A stretch of 28,404 nucleotides of DNA from JANQIV01 sp050117315 (GCA_050117315.1 JASFMY010000090.1:1-28404); one strand, 5' to 3'. Shown: positions 8,298 to 17,090, counted from the first letter of the stretch. A program made the numbers and translations. The notes: a model not told the origin generated them from the letters alone.

Positions 8298-8667
8298 TTA
8301 TACAATTGCCCACAATAAATCCGGCGAAAAAATCATTACGGATACGCCGGTAGAATATGGCGGTGACAGCACTTCATTCTCCTCAACGGATTTACTTGCC
8401 GCTTCATTAGCAAACTGTATTTTTACAAGTATTGATAAAATCCTAATCCGTGAAGGAATAGCAAAAGAAGAAATATTTATTGATGTAGACAAAAAGCTGC
8501 ACCAAAATCCGAAAAGTTTGGAATCAATTTCGTTAACAATCAAAACTCCAATTTCTCTGGATGAAACACAAACAAAAAAAGTAATGAATGCAATTAACAT
8601 TTGCCCGGTTTATAAATGTTTAAAGGACGGAACAGATATTATCATTAATTTTGAAAAAACGAATTAG
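8263..8667 (+). CDS. OsmC/Ohr-family redox protein
   Basis: The 134-residue protein belongs to the OsmC-like fold, whose members reduce organic peroxides or handle thiol stress through two cysteines. Both are present: one in AASLANCIFTSIDKI and one in NAINICPVYKCLK. The core GGDSTSFSSTDLLAASLANC is characteristic. The ATG at 8263 is preferred; the longer reading from a TTG at 8227 enters sequence that codes for the HEPN stub in another frame. The natural first residues may have been lost at the junction, so expression may depend on the stub's ribosome binding site (AAGGAG, 8178-8183) and on re-initiation. yidD follows nine bases later. Confidence 0.87.
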   Translation: MTLLSVYFENDNYTIAHNKSGEKIITDTPVEYGGDSTSFSSTDLLAASLANCIFTSIDKILIREGIAKEEIFIDVDKKLHQNPKSLESISLTIKTPISLDETQTKKVMNAINICPVYKCLKDGTDIIINFEKTN

Positions 8668-8676
8668 ACTTATTTG

Positions 8677-8943
8677 ATGAAAATTTTTTTTGAAAAGTTA
8701 TTTATCGTTCTATCCTACCCCCTGATACTAATAGTAAAAATTTACCAGGTCTTTATTTCACCTATTTTGCCTTCTTCATGCAGGTACCAGCCTACTTGTT
8801 CGGAGTACACTATTGAAGCACTAAAAACACACGGAATACTAAAAGGCGGATGGCTTAGTATTAAAAGAATTGTAAGCTGTAATCCGTGGGGCGGCAGCGG
8901 TTTTGATCCGGTTCCCCCGAAAAAAAAATCACAAAAAAAATAA
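8677..8943 (+). CDS. yidD: Membrane protein insertion efficiency factor
   Basis: YidD is a small membrane-associated protein that supports the YidC insertase. Its 88 residues show an N-terminal hydrophobic helix and the signature YQVFISPILPSSCRYQPTCS, followed by EYTIEALKTHG and KRIVSCNPWGGSGFDPVP. The tail is lysine-rich (PKKKSQKK). ATG 8677 is preferred over the TTG directly before it. In many genomes yidD lies with rnpA and yidC; here it is instead the last gene behind an OsmC-family gene. Confidence 0.95.
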   Translation: MKIFFEKLFIVLSYPLILIVKIYQVFISPILPSSCRYQPTCSEYTIEALKTHGILKGGWLSIKRIVSCNPWGGSGFDPVPPKKKSQKK

Positions 8944-8984
8944 AACCCGCATGAGAATACAAAATCCCCGGAAACTTCCTGCAA

Positions 8985-9260
8985 ACGCATAAGCGTCAAC
9001 TTAACAATGAAGGTAATGTCTAAATGGCTCCGGCATTCAGAGTGTGTTGCAGAACTAAAATAATTAACCATAGCCATGACCTTCAGGTCGTGGACAATAA
9101 GTCTCAACAAAAACTTCGGGCTTTAGCCCAATTTTTTTCTCATGTTTGGGCTAAAGCCCATAGGTGTGTGCTCCAACCATCCTTTCCCCAACTTTTCTAA
9201 TTCGTTAAGGAAAAGCTGGGGCTATTATAAATATTTTACCTTAAGTTGAAGCCTATGCGC
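8985..9260. repeat. Nested palindromic element P2 between yidD and the permease gene
   Basis: ACGCATAAGCGTCAACTTAA (8985-9004) and TTAAGTTGAAGCCTATGCGC (9241-9260) are imperfect terminal inverted repeats. Inside lie TGTTGCAGAACT (9045-9056), a hairpin CCATGACC/GGTCGTGG (9074-9093), and GGGCTTTAGCCCAA (9118-9131) facing TTTGGGCTAAAGCCC (9145-9159). The interior closely matches 14393-14507. It has no open reading frame and may fold at the 3' ends of both convergent transcripts. Confidence 0.85.
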
Positions 9261-9289
9261 AAAGCCGGGCTATTTAGATAATCAACAAG

Positions 9290-11704
9290 CTATTCGTACC
9301 TAATACTTTTTACCGGGTTTGCCAAAGCTGCCTTCAAGAATTGAAACGCAGTTGTAAGTATAGTCACCAATATTATTACACACATTGGAACAATAAACAG
9401 CCACACATCCAAATTGATCCTATTTGCGTATTCGTCTAAGAATTTATTCAACCCGTAATATAAAACCGGTAATGATATTATAAATGAAACAACAAGCAAA
9501 ATTATAAAGTCGCGGGAAAGCAACAATAATAAATTTGATACATCGGCTCCGAGTACTTTTCTAATTCCAATCTCTTTAGTTTTTTGAAGAGCACTTTTTA
9601 ACGACAAAGCAAAAATTCCAAGCAGGGTAATCATTACAGACAATAAAGAGAAAACGCCAACCACCTGACCAAACTGCAGATCTGCTTTATATTGCTGGTC
9701 ATAGTATTCATCTAAAAAGAAATAAACAAAAGGATTACCCGGGAAAAATTCTTCATACTTGCTTTTAACAAAATCAACAGACTCTTTCATATCTGTGCTG
9801 TTTAGTTTTACGGCTATTTGTCCCATGGTTCCGCGGCCTTCCGGTAATAGTCTAAACAAGTGGGGTTCAAATTCTTCTTTTAACGATTGCTGATGATAAT
9901 CTTTTATAACGCCGACAATAGTATAAATATTCTCCCAGTAATCAACCTTTTGCCCCACCGCGCTTTCGCTGCTTTCAAATCCCATAAATTTCACTGCAGT
10001 TTCATTCATCATTAAGTTGTCTTTATCAGCAGGGAATTCTTTTGAGAAATTTCTTCCGGCAATCAACCCTAGCTCAAATAAATTTACAAAGTCGTAATCA
10101 ACTCCAACTATTTGATAATTCTTTCCTTTACTCGCGTCTTCACCTTGTTTGCGTATAGCGCCGGCATCCCAGTAAATCTGCCTGCCCGGTACTTCCGTTA
10201 CGTGACTTACTATTTTTATCTCATTAATTTTCTGCAATACCTCTTTAAAAGTTTTTAAATCTTCCCCGTAGGACTCGCTACGCACTCTGGGCGATTGTAC
10301 AACTAATGTTTGGTCAACATTAAATCCCAGGTCCCGGCTTTGCATGAAAGAAATTTGCTTGTAAACAGCAAGTGTTCCGGTTAACAAAATAAATGCGATT
10401 GCAAACTGGAAAACAACAAGCCCCTTTCTCAACCTTGTACCTTTTTCAGTATTCAAGAAATTACCTTTTAAAACAGCCAGCGGTTTGAATGAAGACATTG
10501 CAATCACAGGATAAAATCCCGAAAAGGCTACACCGATTACAAATAATACCAGCAGCATAGGAAAGAACCATCCCTGCCGTAAAATGTTTACCGATGACGT
10601 CATCCCGGTTAAACTGTTAAACAAAGGAGTAAACAGGTAAACCAAAGCCATTGAGAACAATACGGCAAACAAGTTTAGAAGAATTATCTCTGCAAAGAAT
10701 TGAACAACCAGGTTAAAACGGCTTGCACCCACTACCTTCCGTAAACCTACTTCTCTTGCCCTGTTTAACGCCCCGGCCGTAGATAAATTAATGTAATTAA
10801 CCCATGCCATTATTATTACAAAGACGGCAATGATAAATAAAATATCTACTGCATCTTTATTTCCGTTGATTTCATATTCCTGCATAAAATGTGAATTGAG
10901 ATGAATATCGGTTAAAGGCTGTACGGGCAGCTTCATCACCATTTTATAATACTTTAATGCTTCACCGAATTGCTCTTCAACCAACGCATCAAGTTTGTTT
11001 TCCAACCCATTTAAATCCGTGCCGGGCTTTAGCTTTGCATAAGTAAATACTCCCGTGTGCCCCCACGCGTGTTGAAAATCTTCGCCGTAAAGGCTTATTA
11101 CATTTTGATACGAAAGAAGAATATCAAATTTTAAGTGAGAGTTTTCCGGGATGTCTTCAAATACTCCCGCAACCTTATAATTAGTTTTTTTGTCTACACT
11201 TAAAGTTTTCCCCATTGGATCTTCATCACCAAAATACTTCTCAGCAGTTAATTTCGAAATAAATGTGTTGCCCGGTTCTTTTATTCCTTCATGCGGATTG
11301 CCTTTAATAAATTTTACCTTGAAGATTTCAAGGAAGTCTGTTTCGGCAAAGTACATCCGCTCTTCCATAAAATATTTATTCTCGTATGAAACACTTGCCT
11401 TGTAGCGTAATATTCTACCAAGCTTTTCTACTTCAGGATATCTATCGCGGATAAGCGCACCTGCAGGCGGGCAGCACGAAGCAAACCTAACCGAACTGCC
11501 GTCCTCGGAATAACGTTCATACCTTATCCTGTAAATCCTTTCATAATCATCATGAAATTTGTCATAACTTCTCTCGAAAATTACGTAATGCATTATCATC
11601 ACAAACGCCGTCATTCCTATGGATAACCCGAGAATGTTGATAGAAGTGAAAATTTTCGATTTGAATAAGTTCCGGTATGCGCTTATAAAGTAATTTCGCA
11701 GCAT
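9290..11704 (-). CDS. Two-module FtsX/MacB-like ABC transporter permease
   Basis: A membrane protein of 804 residues from the ATG at 11704, which has GGGGGGAG five bases upstream; an in-frame ATG 69 bases further upstream is less likely. It has two tandem modules, each a membrane helix, a large periplasmic MacB-like domain and three further helices with an FtsX domain. The conserved cytoplasmic helices read AREVGLRKVVGAS and KEIGIRKVLGAD. The first helix is INILGLSIGMTAFVMIMHYV, and the chain ends NPVKSIRYE, typical of this family. Such permeases work with an ATPase related to LolD/MacB in peptide, lipoprotein or antimicrobial transport and mechanotransmission. No ATPase or membrane-fusion gene is adjacent, so the substrate cannot be inferred. 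Confidence 0.92.
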   Translation of the reverse strand: MLRNYFISAYRNLFKSKIFTSINILGLSIGMTAFVMIMHYVIFERSYDKFHDDYERIYRIRYERYSEDGSSVRFASCCPPAGALIRDRYPEVEKLGRILRYKASVSYENKYFMEERMYFAETDFLEIFKVKFIKGNPHEGIKEPGNTFISKLTAEKYFGDEDPMGKTLSVDKKTNYKVAGVFEDIPENSHLKFDILLSYQNVISLYGEDFQHAWGHTGVFTYAKLKPGTDLNGLENKLDALVEEQFGEALKYYKMVMKLPVQPLTDIHLNSHFMQEYEINGNKDAVDILFIIAVFVIIMAWVNYINLSTAGALNRAREVGLRKVVGASRFNLVVQFFAEIILLNLFAVLFSMALVYLFTPLFNSLTGMTSSVNILRQGWFFPMLLVLFVIGVAFSGFYPVIAMSSFKPLAVLKGNFLNTEKGTRLRKGLVVFQFAIAFILLTGTLAVYKQISFMQSRDLGFNVDQTLVVQSPRVRSESYGEDLKTFKEVLQKINEIKIVSHVTEVPGRQIYWDAGAIRKQGEDASKGKNYQIVGVDYDFVNLFELGLIAGRNFSKEFPADKDNLMMNETAVKFMGFESSESAVGQKVDYWENIYTIVGVIKDYHQQSLKEEFEPHLFRLLPEGRGTMGQIAVKLNSTDMKESVDFVKSKYEEFFPGNPFVYFFLDEYYDQQYKADLQFGQVVGVFSLLSVMITLLGIFALSLKSALQKTKEIGIRKVLGADVSNLLLLLSRDFIILLVVSFIISLPVLYYGLNKFLDEYANRINLDVWLFIVPMCVIILVTILTTAFQFLKAALANPVKSIRYE

Positions 11705-11826
11705 ATCTCCCCCCAAACAAAATGGATAAAAAATTCGGCAAAAAATGATAAACATATCTGCAAATAAAATCAATTCACGACGAAATCATATTTCTTTCAA
11801 CTAATTTTTTCTGTTATTGATATTCT

Positions 11827-11846
11827 TTAAATTGACACTTATGCGC
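11827..11846 (+). repeat. Copy of the P2 terminal motif
   Basis: TTAAATTGACACTTATGCGC matches TTAAGTTGAAGCCTATGCGC (9241-9260) at 16 of 20 positions. It stands alone, without a recognisable opposite end. Confidence 0.6.
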
Positions 11847-12043
11847 AATGCGGGGGTTAGTAACGGCAGTAAAACTAATGACGTGTCATAATGTGTGTAA
11901 TTCGAATCTCCGACGTAGTTTGTCGGGGTGTCCAAGGACTCCAATGGAGAGAAATCTGAACCCCGTACAGATAGAGAATTCTCTAACAAGCTTAAATGTA
12001 CTATAACAATATCAATTACTTTTCGTCTTAAATATACACAAGC

Positions 12044-12137
12044 CAAATTGGTTTTGGGATTTCGTTTTTATTTAGAACTCACCTAAATCCTCTCTTAAAA
12101 AGAGAGGACTTTATGGCAAAATCCCAAAACCAATTTG
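12044..12137. repeat. Palindromic repeat family P1, copy B
   Basis: Arms CAAATTGGTTTTGGGATTT (12044-12062) and AAAATCCCAAAACCAATTTG (12118-12137) pair fully. The nested hairpin TCCTCTCTT/AAGAGAGGA is at 12088-12108. The outer flanks are TATACACAAGCC on the left and CAACAAGTATA on the right. These are reversed relative to copy C at 17381-17470, while the centre keeps the same direction. Confidence 0.9.
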
Positions 12138-12181
12138 CAACAAGTATAAATACGATTTCAAAATAATTGGAGTGTATTAAG

Positions 12182-14164
12182 ATGAAGAAGAAAAATATGC
12201 CTTATTTGGTAGTTCTACTTATCGTTTTATGCAGTTCAATCATTACTTCGCAAACGACTGACGAATGGAGACATGATATTGATATTCTTACCAACAAAAT
12301 TGAACAATACCATCCAATGCCCTGGGCTGCAATTTCTAAAGAAAAATTCATGACAAAAGCAGATGAATTAAAATCAAATCTGAGCGAATGGAACAAGGAA
12401 AAGATAATTGTTGAAATAATGAAATTAACTGCACTGCTGGAAGATGGACATACGGAAGTTCTACTCAATTATCAAGAAAGTTTAAACCTATGGTTTCCTT
12501 TACGCATTGAATATTTTTTTGACGGAATTTTTATAACTGCCGCAGATTCAATCAATAAAGAATTAGTGGGAGCAGAAGTACTTAAACTGGGAAAGTATGA
12601 TGCCGATTCGGCATATCGACTGGTTGGCAAAACTGTAGCAAGAGATAGCAAGCACGGTATTTATAGATTAACAACTAATTATCTCCCGAACGCAATCATC
12701 TTGAAAAACCTTGGGATAATTGATGATGAAAAACAACTTGAATTAGAAGTTATTCTTCAAAACGGTAACAAAACAAAAGTGACGGTTAATTCTGCTAAAT
12801 GGGGGATGTGGAATAATTGGTCGTGGTATAAAACAAATGTTCCTACAAGTAATAAAACAGTTTCAATTTTTGATGATAAGCCGGATTCTCTTCCTTTATA
12901 TCTTTCGAAAATTATTCCTTCCAGAATTCCTTATTGGTTCGAATATCTTAAGGACGACAGGATGATTTATTTTCAGTTTAATACCGTTACAAATTGGAAA
13001 GATGATCCCTTTGGTGATTTTACTAAGAGACTATTTCAAACCTTCGAGGAGAATTCAGCCGGTATAGAAAATTTTGTGATTGACCTGAGATTCAATGAAG
13101 GAGGGAACGGGTATCTATTACCGCCGTTTGTTCGAGAATTTATTAAACGTGAAAAGCTATTCAAAAGTACAAATATATATATTATCACCGGTACTCATAC
13201 TTTCAGCGCTGCACCGAATTTTATCGGACGGATGCTTAATAATACAAACGCCGTAACAGTTGGAGATATCGCGGCAGGGCCGTTAAACTGGTGCTCGGAT
13301 GTTCTCGACTTAATTTTACCATACAGCCAATTAAGAGTAAACATTTCAACAATGTATTGGCAGGAAGGCCACGCTACCGATAATAGGGGTTATTATCCAC
13401 CGGATTATTACATGCCCGCAACCTTCAAGGATTATTTTGCATGTAAAGACCACGTATTGGAAGCTATAAAGAATGATGAAGTATTATCTTTCAAAGATGT
13501 TCTTCTAAACGAAGGAGCAGACAAATTTTTAGAAGAACTTTCTAAAAAAGAAAAGCTTTACGGTGATATGAAGAAATGGTTTCCTTATACATCTTTTGAA
13601 ATTATGTTATTCGCATATTTTAATTTAATACCGGCTGAAAAATTTGATGATGTTGTAAAGATTCTAAAATTTAATACAACACTTTATCCTGATGATAATA
13701 GGTCTTGGTACGCTCTTGCAGAAATTCTTAAAGAAATCGGTTTAACAAAAGAGGCTTTGCAAGCTTTTGAAAAATTAATTTCTATGGAGCCAAATACATA
13801 CGAAGTAAACAATGATTACAGGGATCTACTTTTATTTGATACCTACAATACTTATGGAATTAAGGCTCTCTCCGATTTAATAAACAATAAGAAAATAGAG
13901 AACCCGCATTTTATTACCGAAAATACTTTAACCGGTCTTGGCTATAAAATGATGAACAACGATAGAATAGAAGATGCAATAAAAATATTTGAGTTGAATG
14001 TTAAACTTCATCCAAAATATTCTAACGGTTATAACAATCTAGGCGAAGCTTATATGAAATCCGGTAACAACAAGCTGGCAATTCAAAATTATGAAAAATC
14101 TCTTGAACTGGATACCGGTAATGAAAATGCGAAAAAGATGCTGAAGCAATTAAGAAAAAAGTGA
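12182..14164 (+). CDS. Exported S41-like peptidase with C-terminal TPR repeats
   Basis: The 660-residue protein starts at the ATG at 12182, nine bases after GGAG. A signal peptide (KKK, then VVLLIVLCSSIITSQ) predicts export. Residues 30-100 include LLEDGHTEV, a motif common in S41 tail-specific proteases. The catalytic-type core follows: FVIDLRFNEGGNG (298-310) and ITGTHTFSAAPNF with candidate nucleophile Ser342. No lysine occupies the usual Ser-Lys dyad spacing in an obvious way, so activity is uncertain. Residues of about 480-660 form TPR-type helix pairs (YALAEILKEIGLTKEALQAF, GYNNLGEAYMKSGNNKLAIQ). It stands alone between repeat-rich regions. It may process periplasmic or outer-membrane proteins; the substrate is unknown. 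Confidence 0.85.
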   Translation: MKKKNMPYLVVLLIVLCSSIITSQTTDEWRHDIDILTNKIEQYHPMPWAAISKEKFMTKADELKSNLSEWNKEKIIVEIMKLTALLEDGHTEVLLNYQESLNLWFPLRIEYFFDGIFITAADSINKELVGAEVLKLGKYDADSAYRLVGKTVARDSKHGIYRLTTNYLPNAIILKNLGIIDDEKQLELEVILQNGNKTKVTVNSAKWGMWNNWSWYKTNVPTSNKTVSIFDDKPDSLPLYLSKIIPSRIPYWFEYLKDDRMIYFQFNTVTNWKDDPFGDFTKRLFQTFEENSAGIENFVIDLRFNEGGNGYLLPPFVREFIKREKLFKSTNIYIITGTHTFSAAPNFIGRMLNNTNAVTVGDIAAGPLNWCSDVLDLILPYSQLRVNISTMYWQEGHATDNRGYYPPDYYMPATFKDYFACKDHVLEAIKNDEVLSFKDVLLNEGADKFLEELSKKEKLYGDMKKWFPYTSFEIMLFAYFNLIPAEKFDDVVKILKFNTTLYPDDNRSWYALAEILKEIGLTKEALQAFEKLISMEPNTYEVNNDYRDLLLFDTYNTYGIKALSDLINNKKIENPHFITENTLTGLGYKMMNNDRIEDAIKIFELNVKLHPKYSNGYNNLGEAYMKSGNNKLAIQNYEKSLELDTGNENAKKMLKQLRKK

Positions 14165-14221
14165 ATGCGGTAAAATTCCATTTGGGGACGATGAAGAAAA
14201 CTATATGTGCATCGCCGCAAT

Positions 14222-14353
14222 ACGCATAGGCGTCAACTTAATGCAACTAGTGTTATGTCAACAATGAAGTGCCGAGTCATTCCCGAATGCTTTTATCGGG
14301 GATCCATTTTTATAAATTAGATTCCCGCTTAATACGCATAAGCGTCAACTTAA
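14222..14353. repeat. Two direct copies of the P2 terminal motif with a hairpin between
   Basis: ACGCATAGGCGTCAACTTAA (14222-14241) and ACGCATAAGCGTCAACTTAA (14334-14353) are near-identical and in the same orientation, 112 bases apart. Between them is a CCCGA/TCGGG hairpin (about 14283-14300). This looks like two elements whose ends were left next to each other, or an element that lost its partner end. Confidence 0.75.
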
Positions 14354-14392
14354 CTATGATGTAATGTTTTAATAGCTCCGGTATGAAGGGTG

Positions 14393-14581
14393 TGTTGCAG
14401 AACTAAAATAAATAATCATAGCCACGACCTTTAAGGTCGTGGACAATAAGTCTCAACAAAAACTCTGGGCTTTAGCCCAATTTTCTCTCATATTTGGGCT
14501 AAAGCCCGGGTTCTATTCGGTTTCTTATTTACAACGTGTGAAGCACGTGGCTATTGGAAAACCTAATTGAGTTCTGCAACA
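14393..14581. repeat. Palindromic element with TGTTGCAGAACT ends
   Basis: TGTTGCAGAACT (14393-14404) and AGTTCTGCAACA (14570-14581) are perfect terminal inverted repeats. A second inverted pair, ATAGCCACG (14418-14426) and CGTGGCTAT (14546-14554), is nested inside. Within that are a hairpin CCACGACC/GGTCGTGG (14422-14442) and GGGCTTTAGCCCAA (14467-14480) facing TTTGGGCTAAAGCCC (14493-14507). It is 189 bp long and non-coding. It shares its left half with 9045-9159. Confidence 0.88.
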
Positions 14582-14583
14582 GG

Positions 14584-14702
14584 CTCTTAAGAGAGTGTGT
14601 GAAAATTCAAGTTGTAGTACGCGCCCATACAAATTTTGAAAGAATAATGAATAAGTTGGGCGAAACAGCATTTCGCCCTACAGTTTTCACACACACTCTT
14701 AA
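14584..14702. repeat. Palindromic element with TTAAGAG-TGTGTGAAAA ends
   Basis: TTAAGAGAGTGTGTGAAAA (about 14587-14605) and TTTTCACACACACTCTTAA (about 14684-14702) pair with one mismatch. The centre carries the hairpin GGGCGAAA-CAGCA-TTTCGCCC (14659-14679). It lies directly downstream of topA and could protect or end that transcript, although no U-run follows the hairpin. Confidence 0.8.
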
Positions 14703-14717
14703 TCCCGGGGTTAATGT

Positions 14718-17090
14718 TTATTTAGAAGTCTTTTTTGCTGCCGGCTTCTTGGTTTCAGCTTTTTTGCCTTTCCCTTTTTCAACCGTTTCTTCGGCAAGCT
14801 TCACGCAATCTTCATAAGTTAATTTTTGAGCATCCATATCTTTCGGGATCCTCACATTCATTCTTCCGGCTTTTAAATATGGTCCCCACCTGCCTTTAAG
14901 AATTTTATAACTTTCATTCTCTTCAAATATCTTTATCGTTTTCTCGGCATCCTTTTTCCGTTTCTCTTCAATTACCGGGATAGCCTCTTCAATTGTAACG
15001 GTGTAAGGATCGTATTCTTTACCGAGCGAATAAAACTTATTATTGTGCCGTAAATACGGTCCGAATCTTCCGATTGCTGCTACAACATCTTCGTCTTCAA
15101 ATTCACCGATAGTCCGCGGGAGCTTAAATAAATCAAGCGCTTCTTCCATAGTAATCGTTTCAAGCTTCTGGGTCGATCTTAAGCCGGCATATTCGGGCTT
15201 AGCTTCTTCATCATCAAGATCCGTAAGCTGGGCAACGGGGCCAAAGCGCGCCATTCTAACCGAAACCTGCTTGCCGGTTTTTTTATCAATGCCTAAAATT
15301 CTTTCGCCGGAAACCCTTTCACTGTTTTCTACGGTATGTTCAACTTTATCATGGAAGGGATGATAAAAAGAATTAAGCATACTCTGCCACTGCAATTCTC
15401 CCTGGGCAATGTCGTCAAGTTCCTTTTCAACCTCGGCGGTAAATTTATAATTAAATATCTTTGGAAAGTATTCAAGCAGAAAATCATTAACTAGCATGGC
15501 TATATCCAGGGGATACAATTTGCCTTTGTCCGCACCGGTTATTTCTACTTTTACTTCTTCTTTTATATCTTTTTTATTTAACAGGGTAAGCACATCATAT
15601 TGTCGTTCTTTTCCCATTCTTTCTTCTTTAGAAACGTAACCCCGTTTCTGGATTGTACTTATCGTAGGCGCATAAGTAGAAGGACGCCCAATCCCTAGTT
15701 CTTCAAGCTTTTTGACAAGGCTTGCTTCCGTATACCTTGCGGGCGGACGTGTATATCTTTGCGTAGCCGTTATATTTTTGTAATCTAGTTTTTGGCCTTT
15801 GTTTAACGGCGGTATAATTCCGCTTTCACCGTTCTCCCCGTTTTCGTCGTCGGTAGATTCAAGGTAAACCTTCAGGAAACCGTCGAACTTTATTACTTCG
15901 CCTTTTGCAATAAATTTTTCTTCTCTATTTGATATACCAATTTTAACAGTTGTTCTTTCAAGCTCGGCGTCACTCATTTGAGAAGCGATTGCACGCTTCC
16001 ATATCAATTCATAAAGTGCTTTTTCATCCGCGGTGCCGTCTATCGTTTCCTTATCAAAATAAGTCGGCCTTATTGCTTCATGCGCTTCCTGCGCCATGTT
16101 AGACCTGGTTTTATATTTTCGCGTTTGCGAATACTCTTTCCCGTAATCTTTTATTACTGTTTCTTTTGACGACTGCAATGCAAGTTCGGATAGGTTAACG
16201 GAATCCGTTCTCATATAAGTTATATGCCCGTTCTCGTAAAGCTTTTGAGCAACCATCATAGTCTTAATAACCGAAAACCTCAGCTTGCGGCTTGCTTCCT
16301 GCTGAAGCGTTGAAGTTGTAAACGGCGCTGCAGGAGATTTTTTAGCCGGTTTCTTTTCCAAACTTTCTACAGCAAAAGCAGCCTTTTTACACTTCTCTAA
16401 AAACTCCAGGGCTTCTTTCTTGGTTTTGAATTTCCTGGAAAGTTCGGCGGTTAATAATGAAGGGACGCCGTTGCCGTTTTCAATTTTAAAATCCGCAACA
16501 ACCCTGTACTGGGATTCGGGTTTAAATGCATCTATTTCCCGTTCGCGTTCAACAATCAATCTTACCGCAACCGACTGCACCCTGCCGGCAGAAAGAGAAG
16601 GCTTAACTTTTCGCCAGAGTAAAGGCGATAATTCAAAACCAACCAGCCTGTCTAATATTCTTCTTGCCTGCTGTGCTTCAACCAGGTTGCTGTCGATACT
16701 GCGCGGATTATCAATTGCTTTTAAAATTGCCGGTTTTGTAATCTCGTTAAAAACAATTCTTTTAATCTTTTCATTCTTTAATTCAAGTGCTTCTTTTAAA
16801 TGCCATGATATGGCTTCTCCTTCGCGGTCCTCGTCGGATGCAAGCCATACAAGCTCTGAATCTTTCGATAATTTTTTCAGTTCTTTTACAACAGTTTTTT
16901 TGTCATCGGAAATTTTATAAAACGGGTTGAAATTATTTTCAATATCAACACCGTTATTCTTCTTTTCCAAATCGCGTATATGTCCGTTGCAGGATGTAAC
17001 CTTAAAATCCTTTCCTAAAAACTTTTCGATAGTTTTTGCCTTTGCGGGCGATTCAACAATTACTAAGTTTTTAATTTTTGTTTTTGCCAT
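14718..17090 (-). CDS. topA: DNA topoisomerase I (type IA)
   Basis: TopA relaxes negative supercoils by cutting one DNA strand through a tyrosine link. The 790-residue protein opens with a TOPRIM domain: Glu13 in VIVESPAKAKT and Asp86/Asp88 in LASDEDREGE. The catalytic tyrosine is Tyr292 in HITYMRTDSVNLS. The strand-binding block SAGRVQSVAVRLIVERE is at 167-183 and GIGRPSTYAPTISTIQKRGY follows later. The C-terminus has no zinc-finger cysteines; it carries topoisomerase C-terminal repeats (ARFGPVAQL, GRFGPYLRHNNKFYSLG, GRWGPYLKAGRMNVRIP) and a lysine-rich tail KGKGKKAETKKPAAKKTSK. The ATG at 17090 has GGGA upstream. It is complete and transcribed alone. Confidence 0.97.
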   Translation of the reverse strand: MAKTKIKNLVIVESPAKAKTIEKFLGKDFKVTSCNGHIRDLEKKNNGVDIENNFNPFYKISDDKKTVVKELKKLSKDSELVWLASDEDREGEAISWHLKEALELKNEKIKRIVFNEITKPAILKAIDNPRSIDSNLVEAQQARRILDRLVGFELSPLLWRKVKPSLSAGRVQSVAVRLIVEREREIDAFKPESQYRVVADFKIENGNGVPSLLTAELSRKFKTKKEALEFLEKCKKAAFAVESLEKKPAKKSPAAPFTTSTLQQEASRKLRFSVIKTMMVAQKLYENGHITYMRTDSVNLSELALQSSKETVIKDYGKEYSQTRKYKTRSNMAQEAHEAIRPTYFDKETIDGTADEKALYELIWKRAIASQMSDAELERTTVKIGISNREEKFIAKGEVIKFDGFLKVYLESTDDENGENGESGIIPPLNKGQKLDYKNITATQRYTRPPARYTEASLVKKLEELGIGRPSTYAPTISTIQKRGYVSKEERMGKERQYDVLTLLNKKDIKEEVKVEITGADKGKLYPLDIAMLVNDFLLEYFPKIFNYKFTAEVEKELDDIAQGELQWQSMLNSFYHPFHDKVEHTVENSERVSGERILGIDKKTGKQVSVRMARFGPVAQLTDLDDEEAKPEYAGLRSTQKLETITMEEALDLFKLPRTIGEFEDEDVVAAIGRFGPYLRHNNKFYSLGKEYDPYTVTIEEAIPVIEEKRKKDAEKTIKIFEENESYKILKGRWGPYLKAGRMNVRIPKDMDAQKLTYEDCVKLAEETVEKGKGKKAETKKPAAKKTSK

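Larger units (their letters stand above)
11705..12181. other. Gene-free divergent region with repeats
   Basis: This lies between the divergent permease and S41 peptidase genes. It holds TTAAATTGACACTTATGCGC (11827-11846), a diverged copy of the P2 end motif. It also holds small hairpins such as CCGAC/GTCGG near 11910-11925 and the palindrome at 12044-12137. An 81-codon minus-strand frame at 11801-12046 runs across these repeats and is not supported as a gene. Promoters for both flanking genes should lie here, but I cannot point to a clear one. Confidence 0.6.

Noticed and set aside
11895..11945. tRNA-like TTCGAATC near a short hairpin
   Set aside because: No acceptor stem, D-arm or anticodon arm can be drawn around it; it is part of the intergenic hairpins.
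11801..12046. 81-codon minus-strand frame
   Set aside because: It runs through hairpins, the P2 end motif and the edge of palindrome copy B, has no ribosome binding site, and its composition is not protein-like.
14554..14817. 87-codon plus-strand frame
   Set aside because: It spans two palindromes and the antisense of topA; no ribosome binding site and no protein-like pattern.
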